Assembly: GCF_947500705.1 (NCBI RefSeq)
Contig: NZ_CANMSY010000011.1
Coordinates: 62,001-126,000 of the forward strand
Direction of reading: 5' to 3'
DNA length: 64,000 bases
From: an uncultured Brachybacterium sp.
GTDB taxonomy: Bacteria; Actinomycetota; Actinomycetes; Actinomycetales; Dermabacteraceae
Part shown: piece by piece, positions 39,168-47,581 of the stretch
How positions within the stretch are numbered: position 1 is the first letter of the stretch
How the letters are laid out: the number at the start of each line of letters is the position of its first letter
Position numbers and translations under genes: made by a program
Notes under the pieces: model-generated
What the model was told of the DNA's origin: nothing
Databases searched by the model: none
What the model saw: only the letters and a program-made list of their open reading frames with translations

Positions 39168-39296
39168 GGCCGTTGACCGTCGTCGCGGAGTGCGGGAGGT
39201 CTCGCGGTGGATGACCTCCCGGTGGGGAGGAACGGTCGCAGGCGAGGTGCGCTGAGCACCTCTGCCCGGACCCGCGCTCGGTGATGGAGCGCGCGC

Positions 39297-39638
39297 TCAG
39301 GAGGCGGCGGCGACCGGCTGGGGACTGGTGCTCGACGGCGCGGTCGGTGCGGAGGGGGTGCTCGGCTCAGCGGCGGCAGGCGCGGAGGAGTCCGAGGAGG
39401 TGCCCTCGGAGGAGCCCGAGGAGTTCGAGGAGCCCGTGGAGGCGGTGGAGGCGCCCGCGGTCTGGGAGTCGGTCGAATAGAAGCCCGATCCCTTGAAGAC
39501 GATGCCGACCGAGTCGAAGACCTTGCGCAGCGCATCCTGGGCGCACTCGGGACAGGTCACCAGGGAATCTTCGCTGAAGCTCTGGTACTGCTCGAAACGG
39601 TGCGCGCAGCTCTTGCAGGCATAGACGTACGTGGGCAC
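39297..39638 (-). CDS. FmdB-type zinc-ribbon protein, Ruc-like
   Basis: A protein of 113 residues: a zinc ribbon with C8-x2-C11 and C29-x2-C32 (YACKSCAHRF, TCPECAQ), a short FKGSGFYSTDS segment, then 60 residues of Ser/Ala/Thr-rich disorder. GTG at 39638 has a GGAGG site. In M. tuberculosis the homologous position next to 5-formyl-THF cyclo-ligase is held by Rv0991c (Ruc), reported as a redox-regulated chaperone with the same ribbon-plus-disordered-tail design; transfer of that function here is inference. Confidence 0.82.
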   Translation of the reverse strand: MPTYVYACKSCAHRFEQYQSFSEDSLVTCPECAQDALRKVFDSVGIVFKGSGFYSTDSQTAGASTASTGSSNSSGSSEGTSSDSSAPAAAEPSTPSAPTAPSSTSPQPVAAAS

Positions 39639-39717
39639 GCGGGATCCTCCGGGATGATCGATGGGGACGGGTCGGCGCACGGGGCCGGCCGCCGACCATC
39701 TTACGACTGCAGAGCCC

Positions 39718-40383
39718 TCAGGCGCTCTCGGACGTGATCAGCGAGACCAGCCCGTCGGCGGTGAGCACGCGCGAGATCGGCACATCATGCTCTCCGCGCA
39801 CCAGCGCTCCCTCCTCGAGCAGCTCGTTCGGGTGGATCACCGCCACCACCTGTGCACCCTCCGGGATCGTGGTCAGTGCGCGGTCGTAGTAACCCGCCCC
39901 GTGACCGATCCGCGTCGCCGAGCGGTCCACCGCCACGGCAGGGGCGAGCACCAGCATCACCTCGTGGAGCGCGCCGGTGCCCAGGCGCTCACCACGCGGC
40001 TCCTTGCCGAAGCCGCGTCCGGGCGAGTCCTGGAAGTCGGAGACTCCGTCCCAGGCGATCCATTCGAGCTCGGTGCCCGCCTCGGCGGCGGGGAAGACCA
40101 GGCGGGCCCCTGCCTGCGCGAGCCGGTGGGCGAGCAGCATCACATCGGCTTCGGTGGGGGTGGGGTGATAGGCGGCGACCAGCGGCATGGCCGTCCCTGC
40201 TGCGCGCGCGGCGGCCACGGCCGCCTCGACGGAGGCGATCAGGGGGGAGGCGTGCTCGAGCAGCTGCTGAGCCTCGCGGGCTCGTCGGGACGCACCGTGC
40301 TCGCCCGCATAGGTCGCGGCCCGCTGGGCCCGCAGCTGCCGACGCAGCTCCCGCTTCTTCGACGCCATCGTCTCTGGATCCAT
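39718..40383 (-). CDS. 5-formyltetrahydrofolate cyclo-ligase
   Basis: Converts 5-formyl-THF to methenyl-THF with ATP. The 221 residues have the N-terminal basic ASKKRELRRQLRAQR, VFPAAEAGTELEWIAW and the ATP/phosphate loop ATRIGHGAGYYDRAL (about 158). ATG at 40383 is preceded 6 nt upstream by GAGCCT; an ATG five codons on is an alternative. It is divergent from the RimJ-type gene across a duplicated 20-bp element. Confidence 0.9.
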   Translation of the reverse strand: MDPETMASKKRELRRQLRAQRAATYAGEHGASRRAREAQQLLEHASPLIASVEAAVAAARAAGTAMPLVAAYHPTPTEADVMLLAHRLAQAGARLVFPAAEAGTELEWIAWDGVSDFQDSPGRGFGKEPRGERLGTGALHEVMLVLAPAVAVDRSATRIGHGAGYYDRALTTIPEGAQVVAVIHPNELLEEGALVRGEHDVPISRVLTADGLVSLITSESA

Positions 40384-40396
40384 GTGGACAGGCTCC

Positions 40397-40437
40397 CATA
40401 TGCCTCTCCCGGGATGCATACGCCTCTCCCGGGGATG
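40397..40437. repeat. 20-bp tandem duplication in a divergent promoter
   Basis: CATATGCCTCTCCCGGGATG (40397-40416) is followed directly by a copy with one change and one extra G (40417-40437). It lies between the 5-formyl-THF cyclo-ligase start and the RimJ-type gene's -10. Confidence 0.8.
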
Positions 40438-40461
40438 GAGCTTTGGTGTGGTGCCGCCGAC

Positions 40462-40473
40462 TACGATGGCGCG
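40462..40473 (+). promoter_or_regulatory. Leaderless -10 of the RimJ-type gene
   Basis: TACGAT, 6 nt, ATG at 40474. Confidence 0.55.
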
Positions 40474-41103
40474 ATGGTTCACGTGTGGCCGCTGGCCCTG
40501 CACGACGGGGAGCTGACCCTGCGACCCCTGCGGCGGAGCGACCGCACCGACTTCGACCGGCTGCGGGAGCGCAATGCCGGCTGGCTGCGGCCCTGGGATG
40601 CGAGCGATCCTGAACGCGGCAGGGCCTCGATCGACTTCCGCACCCTGCGGCGCTGGAATGAAGAGCAGGCACGGCTGGGGACCCATCTGCCGCTCGCGAT
40701 CACGCTCCGGGGCGGCGCCGTGATCGGGCAGATCACCGCCGGCCCGATCCAGTACGGTGCCGTGCGCTCTGCAGTGCTCGGGTACTGGATCGACCGCGAG
40801 GCGGCGGGGCGCGGCCTGGTGCCGCGGGCGGTGGCTCTGGTCATCGACCACCTCTTCGCCGAGCTCGGCCTGCATCGCGTCGAGGTCACGGTGCGACCGG
40901 AGAACACGGCGAGCCTGCGGGTGGTCGAGAAGCTGCACCTGCGGCCGGAGGGGATGCGGCGCGCGGCGATCCACGTCGACGGCACGTGGCGAGATCACCT
41001 CGTCTTCGCCCTCACCGCGGAGGAAGTGGCCACGGGCGATGACGGCCACGGGGTGCTGAGACGACTTCGACGAGAGTTTCCTTACGACACGCCCGCCACG
41101 TGA
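40474..41103 (+). CDS. GNAT acetyltransferase, RimJ/RimL type
   Basis: A protein of 209 residues with the RimJ layout: LTLRPLRRSDRTDFDRLRER, GYWIDREAAGRGLVPRAV (acetyl-CoA loop, about 105-122) and HRVEVTVRPENTASLRVVEK. RimJ acetylates the N-terminus of ribosomal protein S5 in E. coli; relatives modify other amines, so the substrate is open. It holds the position of Rv0995 in the mycobacterial galU-moeA1-rimJ-Rv0996 cluster, but galU and moeA are absent here. Confidence 0.87.
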   Translation: MVHVWPLALHDGELTLRPLRRSDRTDFDRLRERNAGWLRPWDASDPERGRASIDFRTLRRWNEEQARLGTHLPLAITLRGGAVIGQITAGPIQYGAVRSAVLGYWIDREAAGRGLVPRAVALVIDHLFAELGLHRVEVTVRPENTASLRVVEKLHLRPEGMRRAAIHVDGTWRDHLVFALTAEEVATGDDGHGVLRRLRREFPYDTPAT

Positions 41104-41127
41104 CCAGGGGAATCACAGTCCTGTCAT

Positions 41128-41139
41128 TACTGTGTGGGT
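41128..41139 (+). promoter_or_regulatory. Leaderless -10 of the GlpR-like gene
   Basis: TACTGT, then 6 nt to GTG at 41140. This spacing favours that GTG over an in-frame GTG at 41134. Confidence 0.5.
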
Positions 41140-42033
41140 GTGGAGTCCATCAATCTCGGAGCCGTCCTCTTCGGCATCCTGCTGCTGCTGTGGCTGGCCT
41201 ATGCCCTGCCCCGCACCGCGAGCCGTCGTGAGGTGATGGGCCGTGCCCATGCCGCGGACGAGGCTGAGATGACCTCCCAGGCGCGGGACCTCTCCGCGGC
41301 CGTCCACGCCCGCCGCACGCCTACCGAGGTGAACCCGCCCATGTCCCAGGACCGCCTGCTCCTGCGCCCCGCTGATCCCACGCGCCGTCCCCGCTTCGAT
41401 ACCGATCCGGGCACCCGCATCGACGCCGTCCAGGAGCGTGCCCGCTCCCGCCGTCTGCTGCGAGTGCTGCTGGGTGGGATGCTCCTGGCCACCGCGGTGC
41501 TGGTCGGCCTCGCCGTCACCCAGACCGTCACCTGGTGGCTGCCGGTGGTCGCACTGATCGGCACCGCGATCTATCTGCTGGGGCTGCGGCGCAGCGAGCT
41601 GGAGCGGAGGTCTCGACAGACCCTTGCCGCGACCCGAGCCCGCCGGCAGCGGGCCGAGCAGGAGACCGCCCGGCGCCGTGCGACCGCAGTGGACAGCTCG
41701 ACCAACCCGGCAGCGGTGGCCGACGCCGTCGAGCCCGCGGAGGCTGCGGCACCGACCGAGAGCACCCCGCTCGAAGATGCCGCCGAGCGGGCTCTCCGGC
41801 AGACCACCCGGCCGGGGGAGTGGACCCCACGACCCGTGCCCCGCCCGACCTACGCGCTGCGCGGCGAGGTGGACGACCTCGCCACCCGCCATGCTGCCCA
41901 CCGACAGAGCATCCTGGCCACCACGGTGCCGTTCGAGGGGGCACAGGTCGAGGAGCTCGAAGCTGTCGAGGAGAACTTCGCACCCGCTCAGGACCTGCAC
42001 CTCGACGAGATCCTCGCCCGCCGACGGGCCTGA
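41140..42033 (+). CDS. Membrane protein in the GlpR (Rv0996) position
   Basis: A protein of 297 residues: TM helix at about 6-24 ending in a basic TASRRE, a cytoplasmic-type linker, two closely spaced TM helices (about 107-145), a coiled-coil-like basic segment (RRSELERRSRQTLAATRARRQRAEQE region) and a polar C-terminal part. Gene order after a rimJ-type gene matches Rv0996, whose corynebacterial counterpart GlpR is reported as a membrane receptor for the gephyrin-like division protein Glp. I infer orthology from position and topology only. No Glp/MoeA gene is in the window. Confidence 0.55.
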   Translation: MESINLGAVLFGILLLLWLAYALPRTASRREVMGRAHAADEAEMTSQARDLSAAVHARRTPTEVNPPMSQDRLLLRPADPTRRPRFDTDPGTRIDAVQERARSRRLLRVLLGGMLLATAVLVGLAVTQTVTWWLPVVALIGTAIYLLGLRRSELERRSRQTLAATRARRQRAEQETARRRATAVDSSTNPAAVADAVEPAEAAAPTESTPLEDAAERALRQTTRPGEWTPRPVPRPTYALRGEVDDLATRHAAHRQSILATTVPFEGAQVEELEAVEENFAPAQDLHLDEILARRRA

Positions 42034-42212
42034 TGATTCGGCGGGCCGCCGCTTCGAGGACTTCCGGGCCGTGCGTCGCGTCGCCGACCCGGACAGGCTG
42101 CTGACGACGCGCTCTCTGCGGCTTGTGCTCACGGAGCGACCCGGAATCTGACCAGGTCGACCCCAGGAATGTCCGCACCGCAGGCGAAAGCCCCAGGGCC
42201 GACGGTCCGGGC

Positions 42213-42225
42213 TAGCCTGGCGCTG
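42213..42225 (+). promoter_or_regulatory. Leaderless -10 of the inositol-phosphatase-family gene
   Basis: TAGCCT (42213-42218) and 7 nt before ATG. Confidence 0.5.
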
Positions 42226-43119
42226 ATGAACACCACCGCGTCCCGCACTCCGTCCGACTCCGTCCCCTCTCCCTCGCATCTGCTGGATATCGCGACCGCC
42301 GCGGCCTTCGCTGCCGCCGAGTACATCCGCGGACTGGACCGCGACGGTCTCGCCCGCGAGTACAAGACCTCCAGCCACGACATCGTCACCGAGCACGATC
42401 GGGCCAGCGAGGAGATCATCGTCTCCGAGCTGCGACGGCTGCTGCCCACCGCCCGGATCGTCGGCGAGGAGGGCGGGGAGCGCCCCGCCGAGCAGCCCGC
42501 CGCGGGTGCCGAGGGTGCGGAGCCGGTGGTCAGCTTCTACGTCGACCCCATCGACGGCACCAGCAACTTCGCCGCCGGCCTGCCGCTGTTCTGCATCTCG
42601 ATCGGCGTGACCATCGGTGACGAGCTGGTCGCCGGTGTGATCGACGCCCCGGTGCTCGGCCAGGTGTTCGCCGCGGCCGACGGCGACGCCACCCTGAACG
42701 GTCGCGTGCTGCGCCCGCGCGCCACCCGGCCCGCGCCCGATGCCCTGGTGCTCGCAGGGTTCCCCGGCCAGCGGGTCGGCGCCCGGTTCCCCGACTATGC
42801 AGCACGCGCCCTCCGCTCCCTCGAGGATGAGGTCTCCGCGGTGCGGCACCTCGGCTCGGCGGCGCTCGAGCTCGCCTACGTCGCCGCCGGATGGGCGGAT
42901 GCGACGGCCCTGACCGCGATCAACTCCTGGGACGTGGCGGCCGGCTTCCACATCCTGCGCCGCGCCGGAGGCTCGCTGCGCACCTGGCCCGGCGAGGGCG
43001 GGGTGGTGCGTCCCGACCACTTGCAGCCCGCCTATGTGGCCTGCACCGGGCAGGAGCGCCTCACGGTGCTCGACACCGTGCAGGAGGAGCTCCAGGAGCT
43101 GCGCGACGCCCTGCGGTGA
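42226..43119 (+). CDS. Inositol-monophosphatase-family phosphatase
   Basis: A Mg-dependent phosphatase of 297 residues. Metal-binding motifs are complete: HDIVTEHDRASEE, VGEEGGE (about 85), DPIDGTSNFAAG (about 106) and SWDVAAGF (about 235). Members hydrolyse myo-inositol-1-phosphate, histidinol phosphate or related sugars; the motif set does not separate these. It is monocistronic, with a tRNA gene following. Confidence 0.9.
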   Translation: MNTTASRTPSDSVPSPSHLLDIATAAAFAAAEYIRGLDRDGLAREYKTSSHDIVTEHDRASEEIIVSELRRLLPTARIVGEEGGERPAEQPAAGAEGAEPVVSFYVDPIDGTSNFAAGLPLFCISIGVTIGDELVAGVIDAPVLGQVFAAADGDATLNGRVLRPRATRPAPDALVLAGFPGQRVGARFPDYAARALRSLEDEVSAVRHLGSAALELAYVAAGWADATALTAINSWDVAAGFHILRRAGGSLRTWPGEGGVVRPDHLQPAYVACTGQERLTVLDTVQEELQELRDALR

Positions 43120-43201
43120 GCTCGGCGGAGCGCGCCGGGCGGACGCTGCGAACATCGCTGAGATCTCTGCTGTGACCTTCGTCAAGGCGTCGAACACGAT
43201 G

Positions 43202-43230
43202 CGACAGCACCGCGGAGGCGATGCTAATCT
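43202..43230 (+). promoter_or_regulatory. Promoter of tRNA-Ala
   Basis: CGACAG (43202-43207), 17-bp spacer, TAATCT (43225-43230); the predicted start is about 15 nt before the tRNA. Confidence 0.55.
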
Positions 43231-43251
43231 GTCGTAGTCGCTCAGCGACAG

Positions 43252-43327
43252 GGGGCTATGGCGCAGTTGGTAGCGCGTCTCGTTCGCAATGAGAAGGTCG
43301 GGGGTTCGAATCCCCCTAGCTCCACCA
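43252..43327 (+). tRNA. tRNA-Ala (anticodon CGC)
   Basis: A 76-nt cloverleaf with encoded CCA (43325-43327). The acceptor arms GGGGCTA/TAGCTCC pair fully and contain the G3-U70 wobble that specifies alanine. The anticodon loop TTCGCAA gives CGC, reading GCG. The T arm is GGGGG-TTCGAAT-CCCCC. Confidence 0.98.
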
Positions 43328-43342
43328 CAGGTCAGAGACCAC

Positions 43343-43376
43343 AACCGCCCTTCCGGCAAGAGCCGGAAGGGCGGTT
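43343..43376. terminator. Terminator after tRNA-Ala
   Basis: A perfect 15-bp stem (AACCGCCCTTCCGGC) with an AAGA loop and a T-rich end (GGTTCTGT) on the plus strand; it can also serve the minus-strand reductase gene that ends at 43416. Confidence 0.85.
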
Positions 43377-43415
43377 CTGTGTTCGCGCCGAGGTTCGCGC
43401 TGAGGTCGTTCGGAA

Positions 43416-44348
43416 TCAGGGAACCGTGTACCCGGCCGCGCGGAACAGCTCGTACCACTCCGAGCGCTCCAGCGGGACCTCGGAACCGAGCGCGGCGTCG
43501 GCCACCCGCTGCGGGGTGGTGGTGCCGAGGACGACCTGCATCTGGGCGGGATGACGCGTGATCCAGGCGACGGCGATCGCGATCGCGGGGACGTCGTACT
43601 TCGCCGCCAGCCGATCGATGACCTGGTTCAGCTCCGGATAGTCCGGGGAGCCGAGGAACGGTCCGTTGAAGAATCCGGCCTGGAACGGCGACCACGCCTG
43701 CAGCGTGATGTCGTGGAGGCGGCAGTAGTCGATCAGGCCGTCGTCGCGGGTGATCGACTGATCGAGCCCCTGCATGTTGGCCGCCACTCCCTGGGCGATC
43801 AGCGGTGAGTGCGTGATCGACAGCTGCACCTGATTGGCCACGATCGGCTGACGCACATGCTTGCGCAGCAGATCGATCTGGCGAGGCGTGTGGTTGGAGA
43901 CCCCGAAGGCACGGACCTTGCCCGCGGCCTCGAGCTCGTCGAAGGCCCGGGCGACCTCCTCCGGCTCCACCAGCGCATCCGGCCGGTGCAGGAGCAGGAT
44001 GTCGATGTAGTCGGTCCCCAGCGCCTTCAGCGATCCTTCGACGGATTCGATGATGTGCTCGTAGGAGAAGTCGAAGTAGGGCCCTGAGGGCACGATCCCG
44101 GCCTTGGTCTGGATCACCCAGTCGGCGCGCTCGCTCGCGGAGAGCTGCAGGGCCTCGGCGAAGCGACGTTCGCAACCGTGCACCTCGGAGCCGTAGACGT
44201 CCGCATGATCGAGGAAGCTGATGCCGGCCTCTCGCGCGGTGCGGATCAGGGTCCGCACCTCGTCATCGGTCTTGTCCTGGATGCGCATCAGCCCCAGGGT
44301 CACGTTGGGCGCGGTGATATCCGTGCCCGGCATGGTGAAGGTCTTCAT
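43416..44348 (-). CDS. Aldo/keto reductase (YdhF-like)
   Basis: An NADPH-dependent (beta/alpha)8 reductase of 310 residues. The tetrad is visible: Asp and Tyr in SFLDHADVYGSEVHG, Lys in VIQTKAGI and His in ILLLHRPD. FGVSNHTPRQIDLL and the cofactor region VVLGTTTPQRVADA follow. The natural substrate is unknown. It is downstream of a second reductase in the same direction, separated by an 87-bp gap holding a hexanucleotide microsatellite. Confidence 0.9.
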   Translation of the reverse strand: MKTFTMPGTDITAPNVTLGLMRIQDKTDDEVRTLIRTAREAGISFLDHADVYGSEVHGCERRFAEALQLSASERADWVIQTKAGIVPSGPYFDFSYEHIIESVEGSLKALGTDYIDILLLHRPDALVEPEEVARAFDELEAAGKVRAFGVSNHTPRQIDLLRKHVRQPIVANQVQLSITHSPLIAQGVAANMQGLDQSITRDDGLIDYCRLHDITLQAWSPFQAGFFNGPFLGSPDYPELNQVIDRLAAKYDVPAIAIAVAWITRHPAQMQVVLGTTTPQRVADAALGSEVPLERSEWYELFRAAGYTVP

Positions 44349-44375
44349 GGTGGAGATCCTGTCGATTCTTCTGGT

Positions 44376-44405
44376 GGTCGAGGTCGAGGTCGAGGTCGAG
44401 GTCGA
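44376..44405. repeat. GGTCGA hexanucleotide microsatellite
   Basis: Five exact copies in a row, with degenerate copies continuing (GATCGT, GGTCGT). It lies about 27 bp upstream of the first reductase start (minus strand), in its likely leader. Confidence 0.85.
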
Positions 44406-44435
44406 GATCGTGGTCGTGGACGGTGGCGCGGGCGG

Positions 44436-45275
<840 letters not shown>

Positions 45276-45350
45276 TCAGGACAGACTAGAAGCGCGTAAT
45301 CTACACGTCCAACAGCTCGCGTCGATGGCATTGAGAAGCAGGAGTGGTCA
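45276..45350. promoter_or_regulatory. Interleaved divergent promoters, reductase / LysR
   Basis: Minus strand: TTGGAC (45312-45307) and TAGTCT (45288-45283). Plus strand: -10 TAATCT (45297-45302), ribosome-binding AGGAG (45340-45344). The two -10 elements are 8 bp apart, so each polymerase would cover the other's promoter; a LysR dimer bound here could affect both. Confidence 0.5.
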
Positions 45351-46325
45351 ATGGAGCTTCGCCAGATGGAATATGTGGTCGCCCTCGCCGAGGAGCGGCA
45401 CTTCACGCGCGCCGCAGACCTCGCGGGCATCTCCCAATCGGGCCTGTCCTCAGCGATCCGCAGCCTCGAGGCGGAGCTCGGCACGCCGCTCTTCGATCGC
45501 ACCACCCGCCGGGTCGAGCCCACTCCCGCGGGCTCTGCACTGGTCCCGCACGCCCGGGCGATCCTCGATGAGGCGGCCCGGGCCCGTGACGCCGTGGTCC
45601 GGGTCAGCCGCACCGTCACCGGCTCCCTGCGGATCGGTGCCGAGCAGTGCCTCGGCCTCGTGGACGTCTCCGCTCTCCTCGAGCGCTTCCACCGCCGCTA
45701 CCCCCTGGTGGAGACCGAGTTCGTCCAGTCCGGCTCCCACGAACTGGTCGACGCCGTGCGCACCGGGCACCTCGATGTCGCCTTCGTCGCGACCAGTCGG
45801 CATCTGGGGGCGGTGCGACATCTGCCGCTGGGTCACGAGCCGCTCGTGGTGCTCCTGCCTCCTGGCCATCCGCTGGCCACCCATGCAGAGCTCAGCTGGG
45901 AGCTGCTGGACGGTCAGGCGTTCGTGGACTTCGGGGCCTCCTGGGGCGTGCGCACCCTGAACGACGAGTCGCTGGCCGCGCACGGGGTCTCCCGCCGGGT
46001 GCGCTGCAGCGTCAACGACGTCCACACGCTGCTCGACCTGGTCGGGCGTGGCCTCGGCATCGCCATCGTCCCGCGGCATGTCGCGGCGAAGCCGCAGGCC
46101 GAGGAGCTGGTCCAGGCGTCCCTGCCCGGGGCGACGTCCATGGAGTGGACCGTCAGCGCGATCAGCCCGATGCACGAGCGGACGGACATCCCCGCGGGGA
46201 TGCTGCTCGAGCTGCTCGGCGAGACCTGTTCCGGGACCGACGGCGCGGACCTGTGCGATCAGGCAGATGCCCTTGCCCGCGAGCTGGACGACGAGGCGCG
46301 GGCTCCGCAGCCCGCCGACGGATAG
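45351..46325 (+). CDS. LysR-family transcriptional regulator
   Basis: A protein of 324 residues: winged HTH at 1-60 (MELRQMEYVVALAEERHFTR, SQSGLSSAIRSLEAELG) and a two-lobed effector domain (about 90-290, GSLRIGAEQCLGLVDVSALL). The ending is hydrophilic. By position it probably controls the divergent aldo/keto reductase and itself; the inducer is unknown. Confidence 0.92.
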   Translation: MELRQMEYVVALAEERHFTRAADLAGISQSGLSSAIRSLEAELGTPLFDRTTRRVEPTPAGSALVPHARAILDEAARARDAVVRVSRTVTGSLRIGAEQCLGLVDVSALLERFHRRYPLVETEFVQSGSHELVDAVRTGHLDVAFVATSRHLGAVRHLPLGHEPLVVLLPPGHPLATHAELSWELLDGQAFVDFGASWGVRTLNDESLAAHGVSRRVRCSVNDVHTLLDLVGRGLGIAIVPRHVAAKPQAEELVQASLPGATSMEWTVSAISPMHERTDIPAGMLLELLGETCSGTDGADLCDQADALARELDDEARAPQPADG

Positions 46326-46370
46326 GGAGGAAGCAGCGTCAGCAGGAGGGCTCAGGATGGCGTCAGGGAT

Positions 46371-46721
46371 TCATCGCAGCCGCTGCATCGTGGGGATGGG
46401 TCGGAACCGGCCGCCGATGCCCCGGGTGAGCACCACGGCGCTGCCCGGGGCCACGCGTGCGGCGGTGTCTTCGAGGTGCTCGATGACGACGGCGAGGGCG
46501 TGGCGCGCTGCGGCATCCTCGGTGCTGCGAACTGTGGCGTCCACTGCGAAGCGCAGTGCCACCCGCCCGACCCGTCGGCCGCTCACCAGCGGTGCCTCCA
46601 CCTCTTTCTGCTCGACCACGTGCAGGGTGCCGAGTGCGAGCACCGCCTGCTCCATGACATCGGCGGGGGAGCATCCGGGGTGGAGCGTCCCGATGGGAAC
46701 GTGCATGCGAAAGCTGGGCAT
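46371..46721 (-). CDS. Hypothetical small protein
   Basis: A protein of 116 residues (MPSFRMHVPIGTLHPGCSPA...) with alternating strand and helix character, no TM segment and no family I recognise. Support for it being a gene: a TAGCCT hexamer exactly 6 nt before its ATG, and ordinary amino-acid composition. It is convergent with the LysR gene and divergent from the hydrolases. Confidence 0.55.
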   Translation of the reverse strand: MPSFRMHVPIGTLHPGCSPADVMEQAVLALGTLHVVEQKEVEAPLVSGRRVGRVALRFAVDATVRSTEDAAARHALAVVIEHLEDTAARVAPGSAVVLTRGIGGRFRPIPTMQRLR

Positions 46722-46733
46722 GGGCGAAGGCTA
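46722..46733 (-). promoter_or_regulatory. Leaderless -10 of the hypothetical gene
   Basis: On the minus strand TAGCCT, TCGCCC, ATG. Confidence 0.45.
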
Positions 46734-46870
46734 TCGGTGCCGATCTGACCGGATGACCCGGGATCTTGATCTCCGCCACGTCGGCCGCCACGCCGGCCGC
46801 TACGCTGAGGTCTGGGAGGATCCAGCGGCAGGGCAGGTCGGGGCAGGGCTGAGCGGGGGAGAGGTCGTCC

Positions 46871-47581
46871 ATGACGCAGAGCATCGTGCTGATCCATGCC
46901 ATCCGCTCCTCACGGACGATGTGGAAGGGGCAGGTGCGTCGGCTGCGTGAGCGCGGCTATGAGGTGATCGCCCCGGATCTGCCCGGGCATGGGCGTCGGC
47001 GCGACGAGAGGTTCACCCTCGAGGGCGCGCTGGCGACGATCGAGGAGGCCGTCACTGCGTGTGCGCAGCCTCCGCTGCTGGTCGGGCTGTCCCTCGGCGG
47101 CTACCTGACCCTGCACTGGGCCGGCACCCATCCGGGCCGGCTGGCCGGGGTGGTCGCGGCGGACTGCACGATCGTGCCCGGACCTGCGACCGCCCGCCTC
47201 TACGGGCTGTGGATCTCGATGAAGGACTGGTTGCCCGGGGATTCCGACGCTCGGGTCGCCCGCTCTTTCGCCCGCCGCCACACCCGCAAGGCGTCCAGGC
47301 GGTATTACGGCGGTGGTCGCGCCCACGGGGTGGTCCGCGCCGTGGTGCGGCTCATCGGCGGTCTTGATCTGCTCGCCGATATCGCGGAGATCGACGTGCC
47401 GATCACCTTCATCAACGGCGAGCACGATCCGTTCCGACGCCACGAAGCCCTCTTCGTCGAGACCGCCCGGGATGCCGAGCTGGTGATCCTCTCGGACGCC
47501 GGCCATATCGCGAACCTCTCCCGCCCGAAGCGGTTCGCGAAGCTGCTGGACCGCTCCGCGCGGGCGAGCGTGATGGCGTGA
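46871..47581 (+). CDS. Alpha/beta hydrolase, first of a tandem pair
   Basis: A protein of 236 residues. Oxyanion region HAIRSSRTMW (9-18), PDLPGHGRRR, nucleophile in GLSLGGYL (Ser about 75), Asp in INGEHDPF and His in SDAGHIANL complete the triad. No lid domain or signal peptide is evident. GGGGGAGAGG precedes the ATG. The paralogous next gene overlaps it by GTGA. Substrate unknown; size and motifs suit small esters or peptides. Confidence 0.85.
   Translation: MTQSIVLIHAIRSSRTMWKGQVRRLRERGYEVIAPDLPGHGRRRDERFTLEGALATIEEAVTACAQPPLLVGLSLGGYLTLHWAGTHPGRLAGVVAADCTIVPGPATARLYGLWISMKDWLPGDSDARVARSFARRHTRKASRRYYGGGRAHGVVRAVVRLIGGLDLLADIAEIDVPITFINGEHDPFRRHEALFVETARDAELVILSDAGHIANLSRPKRFAKLLDRSARASVMA

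Noticed and set aside
42034-42151. Possible small coding segment after the GlpR-like gene
   Set aside because: The open frame has no start of its own with a promoter or ribosome-binding site and no recognisable product.
41113-44175. A very long open frame on the minus strand across four genes and the tRNA
   Set aside because: It runs antisense to well-supported genes and through the tRNA; high GC leaves few stop codons, and its composition has no family pattern.
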